Shown one piece after another: positions 18,173 to 25,694 of a stretch of 64,000 bases of DNA. Every line of letters starts with the position of its first letter. Position 1 is the stretch's first letter. The notes beneath the pieces were generated by a model that saw only the letters and a program-made list of their open reading frames with translations, made no database searches and was not told the DNA's origin. The stretch covers positions 506,426 through 570,425 of the forward strand of contig CAVUIK010000010.1 of assembly GCA_963741565.1 (NCBI GenBank). The letters run 5' to 3'. A program made the translations under genes and the position numbers. The DNA is from Ga0077555 sp963741565. GTDB taxonomy: Bacteria; Pseudomonadota; Alphaproteobacteria; Rhizobiales; Hyphomicrobiaceae.

Positions 18173-18964
18173 CTAGTAAAAGATGCCCGGCGTCGAGCCG
18201 CCGTCGATGGCAATGCTCTGGCCCGTGATCGCCGAGGCATGCGGCGAGGCGAGGAAGAGCACCATCGGCGCGATGTCCGACGGCTCGACGATGCGGCCAA
18301 TCGGGAACTCGGCGACGAAGCTCGCCTCGGCCTCTTCCTCGCTCACGCCGAGTTGCTTCGCCCGCGCGGCGCGCCGCGCCGGATAGCGGTCGGTCTTGGT
18401 GAAGGGCGGGTGGACGATGTTCGCCGTGATGCCCTGGGCCGCCACCGTCGTACTGAACTGCTTGACGAAGGCGATCAGCGCCGAATTGCCGAGCGCGCTC
18501 GGCAGCGCGGTGGCGCCGGCGTGGCGCGCGGCGGTGCCGCCGATGCAGATGACGCGACCGCGCGCGGACTTCCGCAGGTGCGGCAGGGCGGCGCGGCAGC
18601 AGCGCATGTAGGCCAGCGTCTTGCCGTTCAGCCGCTCCATCAGCCCCTCGTCGTCGAGCGTCTCGATGTTGCCGCTGACCGCGGTCGAAGCGTTGTTGAC
18701 CAGCACGTCGAGCCCGCCGAAGGCATCGACCGCCGCCTGCACCGCGCCCGAACAGCCCTCGGCGGTGAACAGGTCGACCGCGACGGCCTTTGCCTTCACG
18801 CCCTTCGCCGCGATCTTCGCTTCCGCCTCCGCGAGTGCCGCCTTGTCGCGGCCGCAGACGGCGACGTTCGCACCTTCCTCCGCGAAGGCCAGCGCGATCG
18901 CGAGGCCAATGCCCCGGTTCCCGCCGGTGACCAGCACCGATTTACCCTTCAGATCAAGGTGCAT
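18173..18964 (-). CDS. Short-chain dehydrogenase/reductase lacking the canonical YxxxK
   Basis: The 263-residue protein has the NAD(P) motif TGGNRGIGLAIALAFAEEG, DVLVNNAS after strand 4 and the C-terminal ITGQSIAIDGGSTPG typical of classical SDRs. The catalytic Ser-Tyr-Lys region reads ATALPSALGNSALIAFVK, so neither the tyrosine nor the lysine is in its usual place. Such divergent SDRs exist and may bind cofactor without classical dehydrogenase chemistry. It is convergent with the MmgE gene. Confidence 0.8.
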   Translation of the reverse strand: MHLDLKGKSVLVTGGNRGIGLAIALAFAEEGANVAVCGRDKAALAEAEAKIAAKGVKAKAVAVDLFTAEGCSGAVQAAVDAFGGLDVLVNNASTAVSGNIETLDDEGLMERLNGKTLAYMRCCRAALPHLRKSARGRVICIGGTAARHAGATALPSALGNSALIAFVKQFSTTVAAQGITANIVHPPFTKTDRYPARRAARAKQLGVSEEEAEASFVAEFPIGRIVEPSDIAPMVLFLASPHASAITGQSIAIDGGSTPGIFY

Positions 18965-19543
18965 ACAATGTGTCCTCCCTGTGCGCTGGACCTCGCCGGA
19001 ATTGAGCGAGATTGCGTGGATCCTGATAAGTGCCTCGCGTAGCAGCGGCTAAGCCGCTGCGCCTCGACGATGGCAAGGTTGCCAACGCACCGGGTGTGAT
19101 CGGGAAGGCGCAGATCGGCGACGACGCTGACGGAGCCAACAACTGCACCTGCCTACATTGTCATGCAGCTAGCTTGCCTCGCCCGAACCGCCGAAGCAAG
19201 TTGCGGCCGAAGGAGGAAAGGATCAACGACGCGGAAGGCACCGCTCATGGTGCGCCGCAGCGAGTGTATGCCTAACCTCGCCGGATCGCGATCGATACCG
19301 CCTGACAAAGCATGTCATGACCCGCTCGTTGTGCTCTGACACGTGCTCGGCGAGATCGCTCTTCATGCCGACGAAGTCATGCCGTGCAGCGCCGCGATGT
19401 GGACATATTAGTTTTCGGCCGTGCGCGCGATGCTGTTCGCGTTCTGTTGCGCGCACCCGGGATTGCTGTCAGTCTAATTTCAGTATGTATGGGCGGTGAC
19501 GAGCCCGCCCGGACAGCACTAGAAGCGGCGGCATCGGGGGAAC
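18965..19543. other. Long intergenic region before the tct operon
   Basis: 579 bp with no convincing gene. An 8-bp hairpin (GCAGCGGC/GCCGCTGC, 19042-19060) has no T-run. The region should contain the promoter of tctBAC on the plus strand and that of the SDR gene on the minus strand. I see no strong sigma-70 match. Confidence 0.4.
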
Positions 19544-19994
19544 ATGCGCAGAGTCGACATCCTGACGTCCATCGGTCTGCTCGGCTTCGTTGCGCTGATG
19601 GTCTTCGTGATCATCCCGCGCGAAGCGGGCGGCGGCGTCTGGCACGGGCTGTCGCCCTACTTCTATCCGGCCGTCATGCTGGCCGGCGTGGCGCTGTCGA
19701 GCCTCGGCCTGCTGGTCCAGGCGCTGACCCGGCCCGGCGCCTACGAGGACCAGCCCGCGAAGCCGATCACCTGGTCCGATTCGGCTTCTTCCTGCTGATC
19801 TCGGCGCTGATTTTCGGCTCGGTGCTGGTGCTGCACTACGTTCGGCACCTGGGTCGGCGGCATCGCGCTGATCGCCGCCGACGATGATCTTCATGGGCGA
19901 GTTCAATCCGCTGCGGATCGCGGCCGTGGCGCTGCCGACGCTCGCCGTCACCTGGGCCATCGTCGTCTGGGGCCTGAAGATTCCCTTGCCATGA
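19544..19994 (+). CDS. tctB: Tripartite tricarboxylate transporter small membrane subunit, TctB-like
   Basis: The protein has about 150 residues after frame repair and four hydrophobic segments: ILTSIGLLGFVALMVFVII, the PYFYPAVMLAGVALSSLGLL segment, RFGFFLLISALIFGSVLVL and the C-terminal pair ending TWAIVVWGLKIPLP. This matches TctB, the small membrane partner of TctA in the binding-protein-dependent, sodium-coupled TTT uptake systems. Frame breaks occur near 19780, 19845 and 19880. It is followed 20 bp later by tctA. GGGGGA precedes ATG 19544. Confidence 0.75.
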
Positions 19995-20014
19995 GCACGC
20001 GATGAGACGCGACT

Positions 20015-21555
20015 GTGATGCTCCAGCAGATCGCGCAGGCCTGGACCAACGTCATGACGCTCGAGGTGATGGGCTACATCACGCTCGGGCTGTTCATCGG
20101 CTATATCGTCGGCGTGCTGCCGGGCTTGAGCCGGGCGACCGCCATCGCGCTGCTCATTCCGATCACCTACAAGCTGCCGGCGCTGGCCGGCATCTCGTTC
20201 CTGATCGGCGTCAGCAAGGGCGGCAACACCGGCAGCGCGCTGACCGCCATCCTGATCAACGTGCCGGGCGAGCCGCAGTCGGTCGTCACCGCGCTCGACG
20301 GCTATCCGCTGACGCAGCAGGGCAAGGCCCAGAAGGCGCTGAAGATCGCGCTGGCCGCCTCCGTGCTCGGCGATTTCCTGTCGACGCTCGCGCTGATCGC
20401 GCTGGCGCAGCCGCTGGCGGCGCTCGCCATCGGCACGGGGCCGGTCGAGCTGACCGCCATGCTGATCTTCGCCATCACCTTCATCGCCGCCGTTTCGGGC
20501 GCCTCGTTCTACAAGGGGCTGATCGCCGGCTTCCTGGGTCTGCTGCTGGCGGCGCCCCGCCTCGACATGGAGACGGGTCAGCCGCGCCTGACCTTCGGCT
20601 TCGCCGACATCTACGACGGCGTGCCGCTGCTGGCCGTCGCCATCGGCACGCTGGCGCTCTCGGAGATGCTGGTGCAGATCGACAAGGGCTGGCGCGGCTC
20701 CTACGAGCACAAGAGCGCTGCAGCTCAAGGCCGGCACGCCCGAGAACAGCCGGCTGACCGTCGGCGGAGTTCTTCACCTGCCTGCCGACCATCCTGCGCG
20801 CGACGCTGGTCGGCATCGGCATCGGCAGCATTCCCGGCATGGGCGCCAGCATCTCCTCGTTCCTGGCCTACGCCTGGGCCAAGCGGCGCGACAAGGATCC
20901 CGAGAGTTTCGGCAAGGGGCGCCTCGAAGGCGTCGCCGCCGCCGAGGCCGCCGACAACGCCTCGGTGCCGGCCGGCCTCATCCCGATGTTCGCCATCGGC
21001 CTGCCGTCGAGCGCGTCGGCGGCGCTGCTGATGGGCGCCTTCATGCTGCACGGGCTGACGCCCGGCCCGTTCCTGTTCCGCGACGACGCCGTGCTGGTCT
21101 ATGCCATCTTCATCGGCATGGTGGCGGCGTCGTTCATCATGCTGGTGATGGGCATGATCGGCCAGAACCTGTTCGCGCGACTGATCGCGGTCTCGGAGGT
21201 GATCCTGGTGCCGATCATCGTCTTCCTGTGCGTGATCGGCGCCTATCTCGAAGGCAGCGGCATGTTCAGCGTCTACCTGATGCTGGTGTTCGCTTTCTTC
21301 GGCTACTTCATGAAGAAGTTCGACTTCTCGTTCGTCACCTTCCTGATCGGCTTCATTCTCGGCCCGATGGCCGAGCTGTCGCTGCGCCAAGCCATGATCA
21401 TCACCGATGGCAAGGTCTCCTCGCTCGCCAACCATCCCGTGGCCCTGGTGTTCCTGGCGCTGGCGGCGGTCTCGATCTGGCGGCTGAGCACTTTCCGCAG
21501 GATGCCGCAGCACGGACCGGAGCGGCCCCGAGGAGTCGTAGCGGCGCAAGACTGA
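20015..21555 (+). CDS. tctA: Tripartite tricarboxylate transporter large permease, TctA-like
   Basis: The protein has about 510 residues with roughly 10-12 membrane segments. The TctA signatures are clear: GYIVGVLPGLSRATAIALL, GGNTGSALTAILINVPGEP, and the second half IGSIPGMGASISSFLAYAWAKR with FAIGLPSSASAALLMGA. The permease moves di/tricarboxylates or other organic acids delivered by TctC. Frames break near 20720 and 20765. The start is GTG 20015 or ATG 20018. It lies between tctB and tctC in one operon. Confidence 0.85.
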
Positions 21556-21593
21556 TGCGAATTCGCACGACCGTCAACACAGGGAGTAAGAAC

Positions 21594-22542
21594 ATGAAAC
21601 TCAGAATCTGCCGATCGCAGCCGTCGGCGATCCTGCTCGCGGCGGCGCTCGCCGGCCCGGCCGCGGCCCAGGACTTCCCGACCAAGCCGATCAGCATCGT
21701 CATCGGCTTCGGCGCCGGCGGCGGCACCGATGCCGATCTTGCGCGCGGTCGCCGAGCCGATGAGCAAGAGCCTCGGCCAGCCCATCCTGGTGACCAACAA
21801 GCCGGGCGCCGGCGGCGGCGTCGCTGCCATGGACATCAAGGGCGCCAAGCCCGACGGCTACACGATCTACGCCGGCGGCTCGCTGACCTTCGCGTTCGAG
21901 CCGCTGGTGCTGAAGACGCAATACCAGCACGACGACTTCGAGCACATCGCCCTGATCAGCCTGTTCCAGGACGGGCTGTTCACGCATCCGAGCCGGCCCT
22001 ACAAATCGATGCGCGACGTGATCGACGCCGCCAAGGCCGAGAAGCGCTCGATCAAGTATGCCTCGCAATACCAGCTCGACAAGCTGATCTTCGCCTACGT
22101 CGCCAAGAAGGAAGGCGTCGAGATCATTCCGGTGCCGACGCAGGGCGGCAACGGCGCGGTGACCATGACGCTCGCCAACCAGGTCGACTTCGGCTTCTCG
22201 GGCGGCACCTTCGGCCCGCACCACGAGTCGGGCGCGCTGCGCGTCATCGGCTCCATGATGGCCGAGCGCATGGAGCGCTTCCCCGATATCCTGAGCATGC
22301 ACGACAACGGCTGGATGGTCGGCAGCGGCAACTACCTGATCGTCTCGACCACCAAGGGCACGCCAAAGCCGGTCGTCGAGAAGCTGGCCGCCGCCTTCAA
22401 GGAGGGCATGCAGACGCCGACCGTGCAGGACGTCGTCAAGAGCCGCTACATGAAGGACGTGTTCATCGGGCCCGACAAGGCCGGCGAGGTCGTCAAGGCC
22501 GAGCTCGACAAGTTCGCCAAGATGATCGCCGACCAGAAGTAG
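21594..22542 (+). CDS. tctC: TctC/Bug-family periplasmic substrate-binding protein
   Basis: The protein has about 315 residues. The signal peptide RSQPSAILLAAALAGPAAAQ ends before DFPTKPISIVIGFGAGGGTDA, the hallmark start of Bug/TctC proteins, which bind carboxylates in a closed cleft. LGQPILVTNKPGAGGGVAAM and DGYTIYAGG follow. A single frame break lies near 21733. GGGAGTAAG precedes ATG 21594. It is the third gene of the tctBAC operon and is followed by an MmgE/PrpD gene 17 bp later, so the carboxylate taken up may be the substrate of that enzyme. Confidence 0.85.
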
Positions 22543-22559
22543 CCGAGCAAGGGTGAGCT

Positions 22560-23475
22560 ATGACCGACGCCACCGTCGCCGAGACCCTCGCCGAGTTCGT
22601 CATCGCGACCCGGTTTCAGGATCTGCCCGATCGGACGGTCGATCTGGCGGCGATGATCGTCGCCAGCACGCTGGCCAGCGCCGCCTGCGGTCGCAATATC
22701 GACTCGGCCCGGATCATCCGCGACCTCGAGGTCGAGCGAGGCGGGCGGCCCGACGCTTCGGTGTGGTTCGAGCACGGAGTCGAAGCTGCCGGTGGCGGCA
22801 GCGGCGCGGGCCAACGCGCTGATGAGCGATGCCGCGGCGTCGGACGACAGCGACCTGCGCAACATCGTCCACTGCGGCACGCCGCTGACGGCGACGGCAC
22901 TGGCCGTCGCCGAGCGGACCGGCGCCTCCGGGCAGGATGTGCTGGCGGCCATCGTGCTGGGCTACGAGGCGGCCGGGCGGATCGGCGAGGCGATCCTGCC
23001 GCGCCACTCGCCAGCGCGGCCATCACGGCTGCATGGGCGCGGCCTTCGCCGCCACCGTCGCCGCCGCGCGCCTCTACGGTCTCGATGCCCGCCAGACCGC
23101 GCACGCCATCGCACTGACCGCCACCTCGATCGGCGGCCTCGCCAAGGCCGCCGACACCAGCATCGCCCGCGAGTACCACGCCGGTCTCGTCACCATGCTC
23201 GGCATCGAGGCCGTCGAGGCGGCGCGGCGCGGCTTCACCGCCGAACTCGCCATCCTCGAGATGGAGCGCGGCTTCGTCCAGGTGTTCGGCGGCCCCGAGG
23301 CCGACGCTGCCGGCATCATCCGCGATCTCGGGCGCGACTGGGACATCGCGACCGACATGGCGATCAAGCTGGTGCCCGGCGGCCATCCCTACCACGCCTT
23401 CGGCCGAGGCGGCGGCCAACGCAGCGCGGGAGGGAGACATCGCGCCCGAGCAGATCGCGGCCATCGTCGTCTCCC
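22560..23475 (+). pseudogene. MmgE/PrpD family gene, 3' end replaced by a group II intron fragment
   Basis: The frame-corrected product follows the MmgE/PrpD pattern for about 305 residues: TLAEFVIATRFQDLPDRTVDLA, then ANALMSDAAASDDSDLRN, HHGCMGAAFAATVAAARLYGL and VKLVPGGHPYHAF-like sequence. It then ends at EQIAAIVVSRPG, where intron sequence on the opposite strand begins. About 140 C-terminal residues are missing. Frames also break near 22790, 23010 and 23400. Together with tctBAC it would have formed an uptake-catabolism unit. The truncation may be real or an assembly join at a multicopy element. Confidence 0.65.
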
Positions 23476-23906
23476 GGCCTGGCCCTTCACCGGGCGGTCC
23501 GGCTACTACGGCCTCTGCTGTCATCCGCCGCCCCATCCCAACGCCTTACGGCGCCGGTAGCACACCCCAATGCGAGGGGCAGGACGACGGACTTCCCAGG
23601 GTAAGACGCGTGACCTTCGTGCCAGATACCTGTCGCATCTACGGCTGCACCCTCCGGGTGATATTGGGCTTCGGGTTTCATGGCCCCCTCGCCCGAATGC
23701 AGACGCCTCGTATGCGCTTCCTGTTCGTCAGGCCGGCACTTTGCCTGCAGCTTCCTTCAGATCCCCGATTGCTCCGAGCACCCTTGCTGTTCGGCTAGCG
23801 GTTTCCATCACCAGGGTCCGCAGAGGACTTCCACCTCCAAGTCATCGACCGGCTACCACCCCGGCCAAACGGTGCCTGGCGGCACCACGCGCCATGCCTG
23901 GCGCAC
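23475..23906 (-). mobile_element. Group IIC intron, 5' part (ribozyme domain I), 3' truncated
   Basis: On the minus strand the sequence starts GTGCGCCAGGCATGGCGC at 23906. It continues with the conserved pieces AACAGCAAGGGTG, CTGAAGGAAGC, GGCAAA, GAACAGGAAGCGCATA and TTACCCTGGGAAGTCCG, in the order known for group IIC introns such as the Oceanobacillus one. About 430 bp remain. No intron-encoded reverse transcriptase and no domain V/VI hairpin are present. The 5' end lies 5 bases after an intrinsic terminator hairpin, the preferred target of class C introns. The fragment stops inside the MmgE/PrpD gene. Confidence 0.75.
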
Positions 23907-23910
23907 CAAC

Positions 23911-23944
23911 GAAAACCGCCCGGCTCCTGCTGGAGCCGGGCGGT
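23911..23944 (-). terminator. Intrinsic terminator of the Flp pilin gene
   Basis: A perfect 13-bp stem (ACCGCCCGGCTCC) with a 4-base loop is followed on the minus strand by TTTTC. It lies 51 bp downstream of the pilin stop. The group IIC intron begins immediately after its T-run. Confidence 0.85.
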
Positions 23945-23994
23945 AAGGCATTGCTCGACCGTGCGCCATCGATGGCGCAGCTGGTCGCGAGCAA

Positions 23995-24168
23995 TTAGAG
24001 CTGGCGCTTCTTGAGGCCGGTCTCGACGTCGGTGAAGGTGCCCTTCACTTCGGTGCCGACGTTCTGCACGACGGTGATGATGGCGACGCCGATGAGGGCA
24101 GCGATCAGGCCGTACTCGATGGCCGTTGCGCCCGACTCGCACTTCGCAAACTGCTTCAGGGTCTTCAT
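23995..24168 (-). CDS. Flp/Fap-type (type IVb) pilin
   Basis: The 57-residue protein is a typical Flp prepilin. A short basic leader MKTLKQFAKCESG ends at Gly, and the mature part starts ATAIEYGLIAALIGVAIITV, with the Glu at +5 and adjacent Tyr needed for processing by TadV-type prepilin peptidase and for assembly. The tail NVGTEVKGTFTDVETGLKKRQ is polar. It would build tight-adherence fibres with Tad machinery encoded elsewhere. The start ATG 24168 follows GAGAGAAC. The leader contains a small hairpin (GGGGAC/GTCCCC, 24198-24215). Confidence 0.9.
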   Translation of the reverse strand: MKTLKQFAKCESGATAIEYGLIAALIGVAIITVVQNVGTEVKGTFTDVETGLKKRQL

Positions 24169-24472
24169 GATCGTTCTCTCCAGACACCACCCAACAAGGG
24201 GACCAAGATGTCCCCGAGAAGACCCCAGGATCATTCCCATCGGCCTTCGACAAGGCAGAGAGTAATTGCTACAATTGAAGAACAAATTAATTTGCGCGGA
24301 TGGACACCGGGTCACTCGACGTTACGTTGCCATTGGTGAAGTTTCGGCTAATGGCGGATATTCCGGCAATGGCGGTGTCAATTCGGGGCGCCAGCTCGGC
24401 CCCCTCCGGTCTGCTGTGGCGCTGTCCGGCTTTCCATCACACCAGGGCGGACTCGACAAGGATGTGATCACC
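24169..24472. promoter_or_regulatory. Intergenic promoter region of the pilin gene and DUF4169 gene
   Basis: 304 bp without a gene. An AT-rich block at 24262-24292 (AATTGCTACAATTGAAG and CAAATTAATTTG) stands out in GC-rich surroundings and probably contains the pilin promoter on the minus strand. A 6-bp stem at 24198-24215 lies in the pilin leader. Exact -35/-10 boxes are not certain. Confidence 0.4.
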
Positions 24473-24673
24473 GTGCCAGCCGACATCGTCAATCTGCGTC
24501 AGGCGCGCAAGGCGCAGGCCCGCGCCGCCAAAGTGCAGCAGGCCGAAGCCAACAGGCAGAAGCACGGACGCACGAAAGCTGCCCGCCGCCACGATGCGGC
24601 CAAGAAGCTGCTCGATGAGACGCGGCTCGACGGATTGCTCCGAGAGCCTCCCAAGTCCACCGACGCCACCTGA
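24473..24673 (+). CDS. DUF4169 family protein
   Basis: The protein has 66 residues, is very basic and highly helical: PADIVNLRQARKAQARAAKV then EANRQKHGRTKAARRHDAAK, ending LDETRLDGLLRE. This is the DUF4169 pattern of alphaproteobacteria (xxVNLRxARKxxAR, GRTKAxR and a terminal LDGxxR). Function unknown. It is usually found just before a ribbon-helix-helix gene, as here (24740). GTG 24473 follows AAGGA. GTG 24464 is an alternative. Confidence 0.8.
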   Translation: MPADIVNLRQARKAQARAAKVQQAEANRQKHGRTKAARRHDAAKKLLDETRLDGLLREPPKSTDAT

Positions 24674-24739
24674 CCGTTCAGGACGCCGCTCAGCCCGCAG
24701 CCGACACATTCCGCAGTTGTCTCTTTCCAAAGTTTTTAC

Positions 24740-24970
24740 ATGCCCCGCCCAGTGAAGCGCTCGTTCACGATCGACGGTCATCGCACGTCCATTTCCCTCG
24801 AGGCCCCCTTCTGGGATGCCTTGCAGGACGTGGCGAAGGCGAAGCGCATCCCGGTGGCGCAGCTCGTGCAGACGATTGATCGCGACCGCGGCGACGGCGG
24901 CCTTTCGAGCGCCGTGCGAATCTCGCTGCTCGAGCACTACCGCTCTGCCAGCCGCAAGCCGGGTGCCTGA
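24740..24970 (+). CDS. Ribbon-helix-helix domain protein (RHH_4 type)
   Basis: The 76-residue protein carries KRSFTIDGHRTSISLEAPFW at the N-terminus (the ribbon strand) and two helices, ALQDVAKAKRIPVAQLVQTI and SSAVRISLLEHYR. This is the RHH_4 family of small alphaproteobacterial proteins, thought to bind DNA, though some were annotated as arylsulfate sulfotransferase-like. The conserved pairing with DUF4169 directly upstream suggests a joint role. Confidence 0.85.
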   Translation: MPRPVKRSFTIDGHRTSISLEAPFWDALQDVAKAKRIPVAQLVQTIDRDRGDGGLSSAVRISLLEHYRSASRKPGA

Positions 24971-25098
24971 GACGACGCCTCGGCGCCGACGGCGGGCGCA
25001 GTCCGAACGGTATCGCAGCAGCTTGATTTGGCCACTCATGCCGAGGCGGCTATCATCGAGGCGCCCGGCACCGAGCCGGCCCATCGGAACCGCGCTCC

Positions 25099-25677
25099 AT
25101 GCCCTCCCATCGGATCCTCCTGCTGCTCGCCGCAGTAATTTGCGGGCTCGCTGCAATCGCCCCGGCCGGGGGCCAGACGCGGCCGGCCCTATCCGTGCCG
25201 GCGATGCCGGGGCCCGATGCGCGTGTTCCCCTGGTGACGCCCCACGAGCTCGCCCGATGGACTGCCGTACCAGGACCGGTTCTCATCGTCGACGTGCGTG
25301 ACCCCGATGAGTACGCCGTCAGCCATCTGCGCGGCGCGGTTCGCAGTCTGACCGAGCCCGAGCGGTCCGAGTTGACGGCCCAAATTCGCAGCAAGGTCCG
25401 CGGTCAGGCCCCCAATCAGGCCCAGGGCGTCATCGTCGTCTTCTACTGCACCGGCGGCGCTCGCAGCCTGCAGATGGCCGAGGCGTTGCATCTGGATCTG
25501 ATCGAGGCTGGTGCGGGCGGCGTTCATGTGCTGGACGGCGGCATCATCGCCTGGGCCAACGCGGACCTGCCGCTGGTCAATGATCAGGGGCCGACCCGGG
25601 ACGTGCATCCCTGGGACGCCGAGATGGCGCGCGGCCTGAGCGAGCCCTCGCGGATCCGCTACGAGCCGCGGCGCTGA
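25099..25677 (+). CDS. Secreted rhodanese-like protein
   Basis: The protein has 192 residues. The N-terminus ILLLLAAVICGLAAIAPAGGQ is a signal peptide, so the protein is exported. The rhodanese domain has LIVDVRDPDEYAVSHLRGAV (CH2A-like), and the active-site loop FYCTGGARSLQMAEAL with Cys as nucleophile. GGVHVLDGGIIAW closes the domain. Single-domain rhodaneses transfer or sense sulfane sulfur. It is convergent with pnkp, with only 17 bp between the stops. Confidence 0.85.
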   Translation: MPSHRILLLLAAVICGLAAIAPAGGQTRPALSVPAMPGPDARVPLVTPHELARWTAVPGPVLIVDVRDPDEYAVSHLRGAVRSLTEPERSELTAQIRSKVRGQAPNQAQGVIVVFYCTGGARSLQMAEALHLDLIEAGAGGVHVLDGGIIAWANADLPLVNDQGPTRDVHPWDAEMARGLSEPSRIRYEPRR

Positions 25678-25694
25678 GCGCCGCAGGCAACACG

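Noticed and set aside
19042..19060. Hairpin as terminator of the SDR region
   Set aside because: The stem is 8 bp with no T-run on either strand, and it lies upstream, not downstream, of the SDR gene.
19469..20737. Long minus-strand open frame opposite tctB/tctA
   Set aside because: Composition is low-complexity (rich in Arg, Gln, Gly and His) with no family match, and it mirrors the tct codons.
23570..23998. Short plus-strand frames within 23.5-24.0 kb
   Set aside because: They are antisense to group II intron RNA sequence, a well-known source of spurious protein calls.
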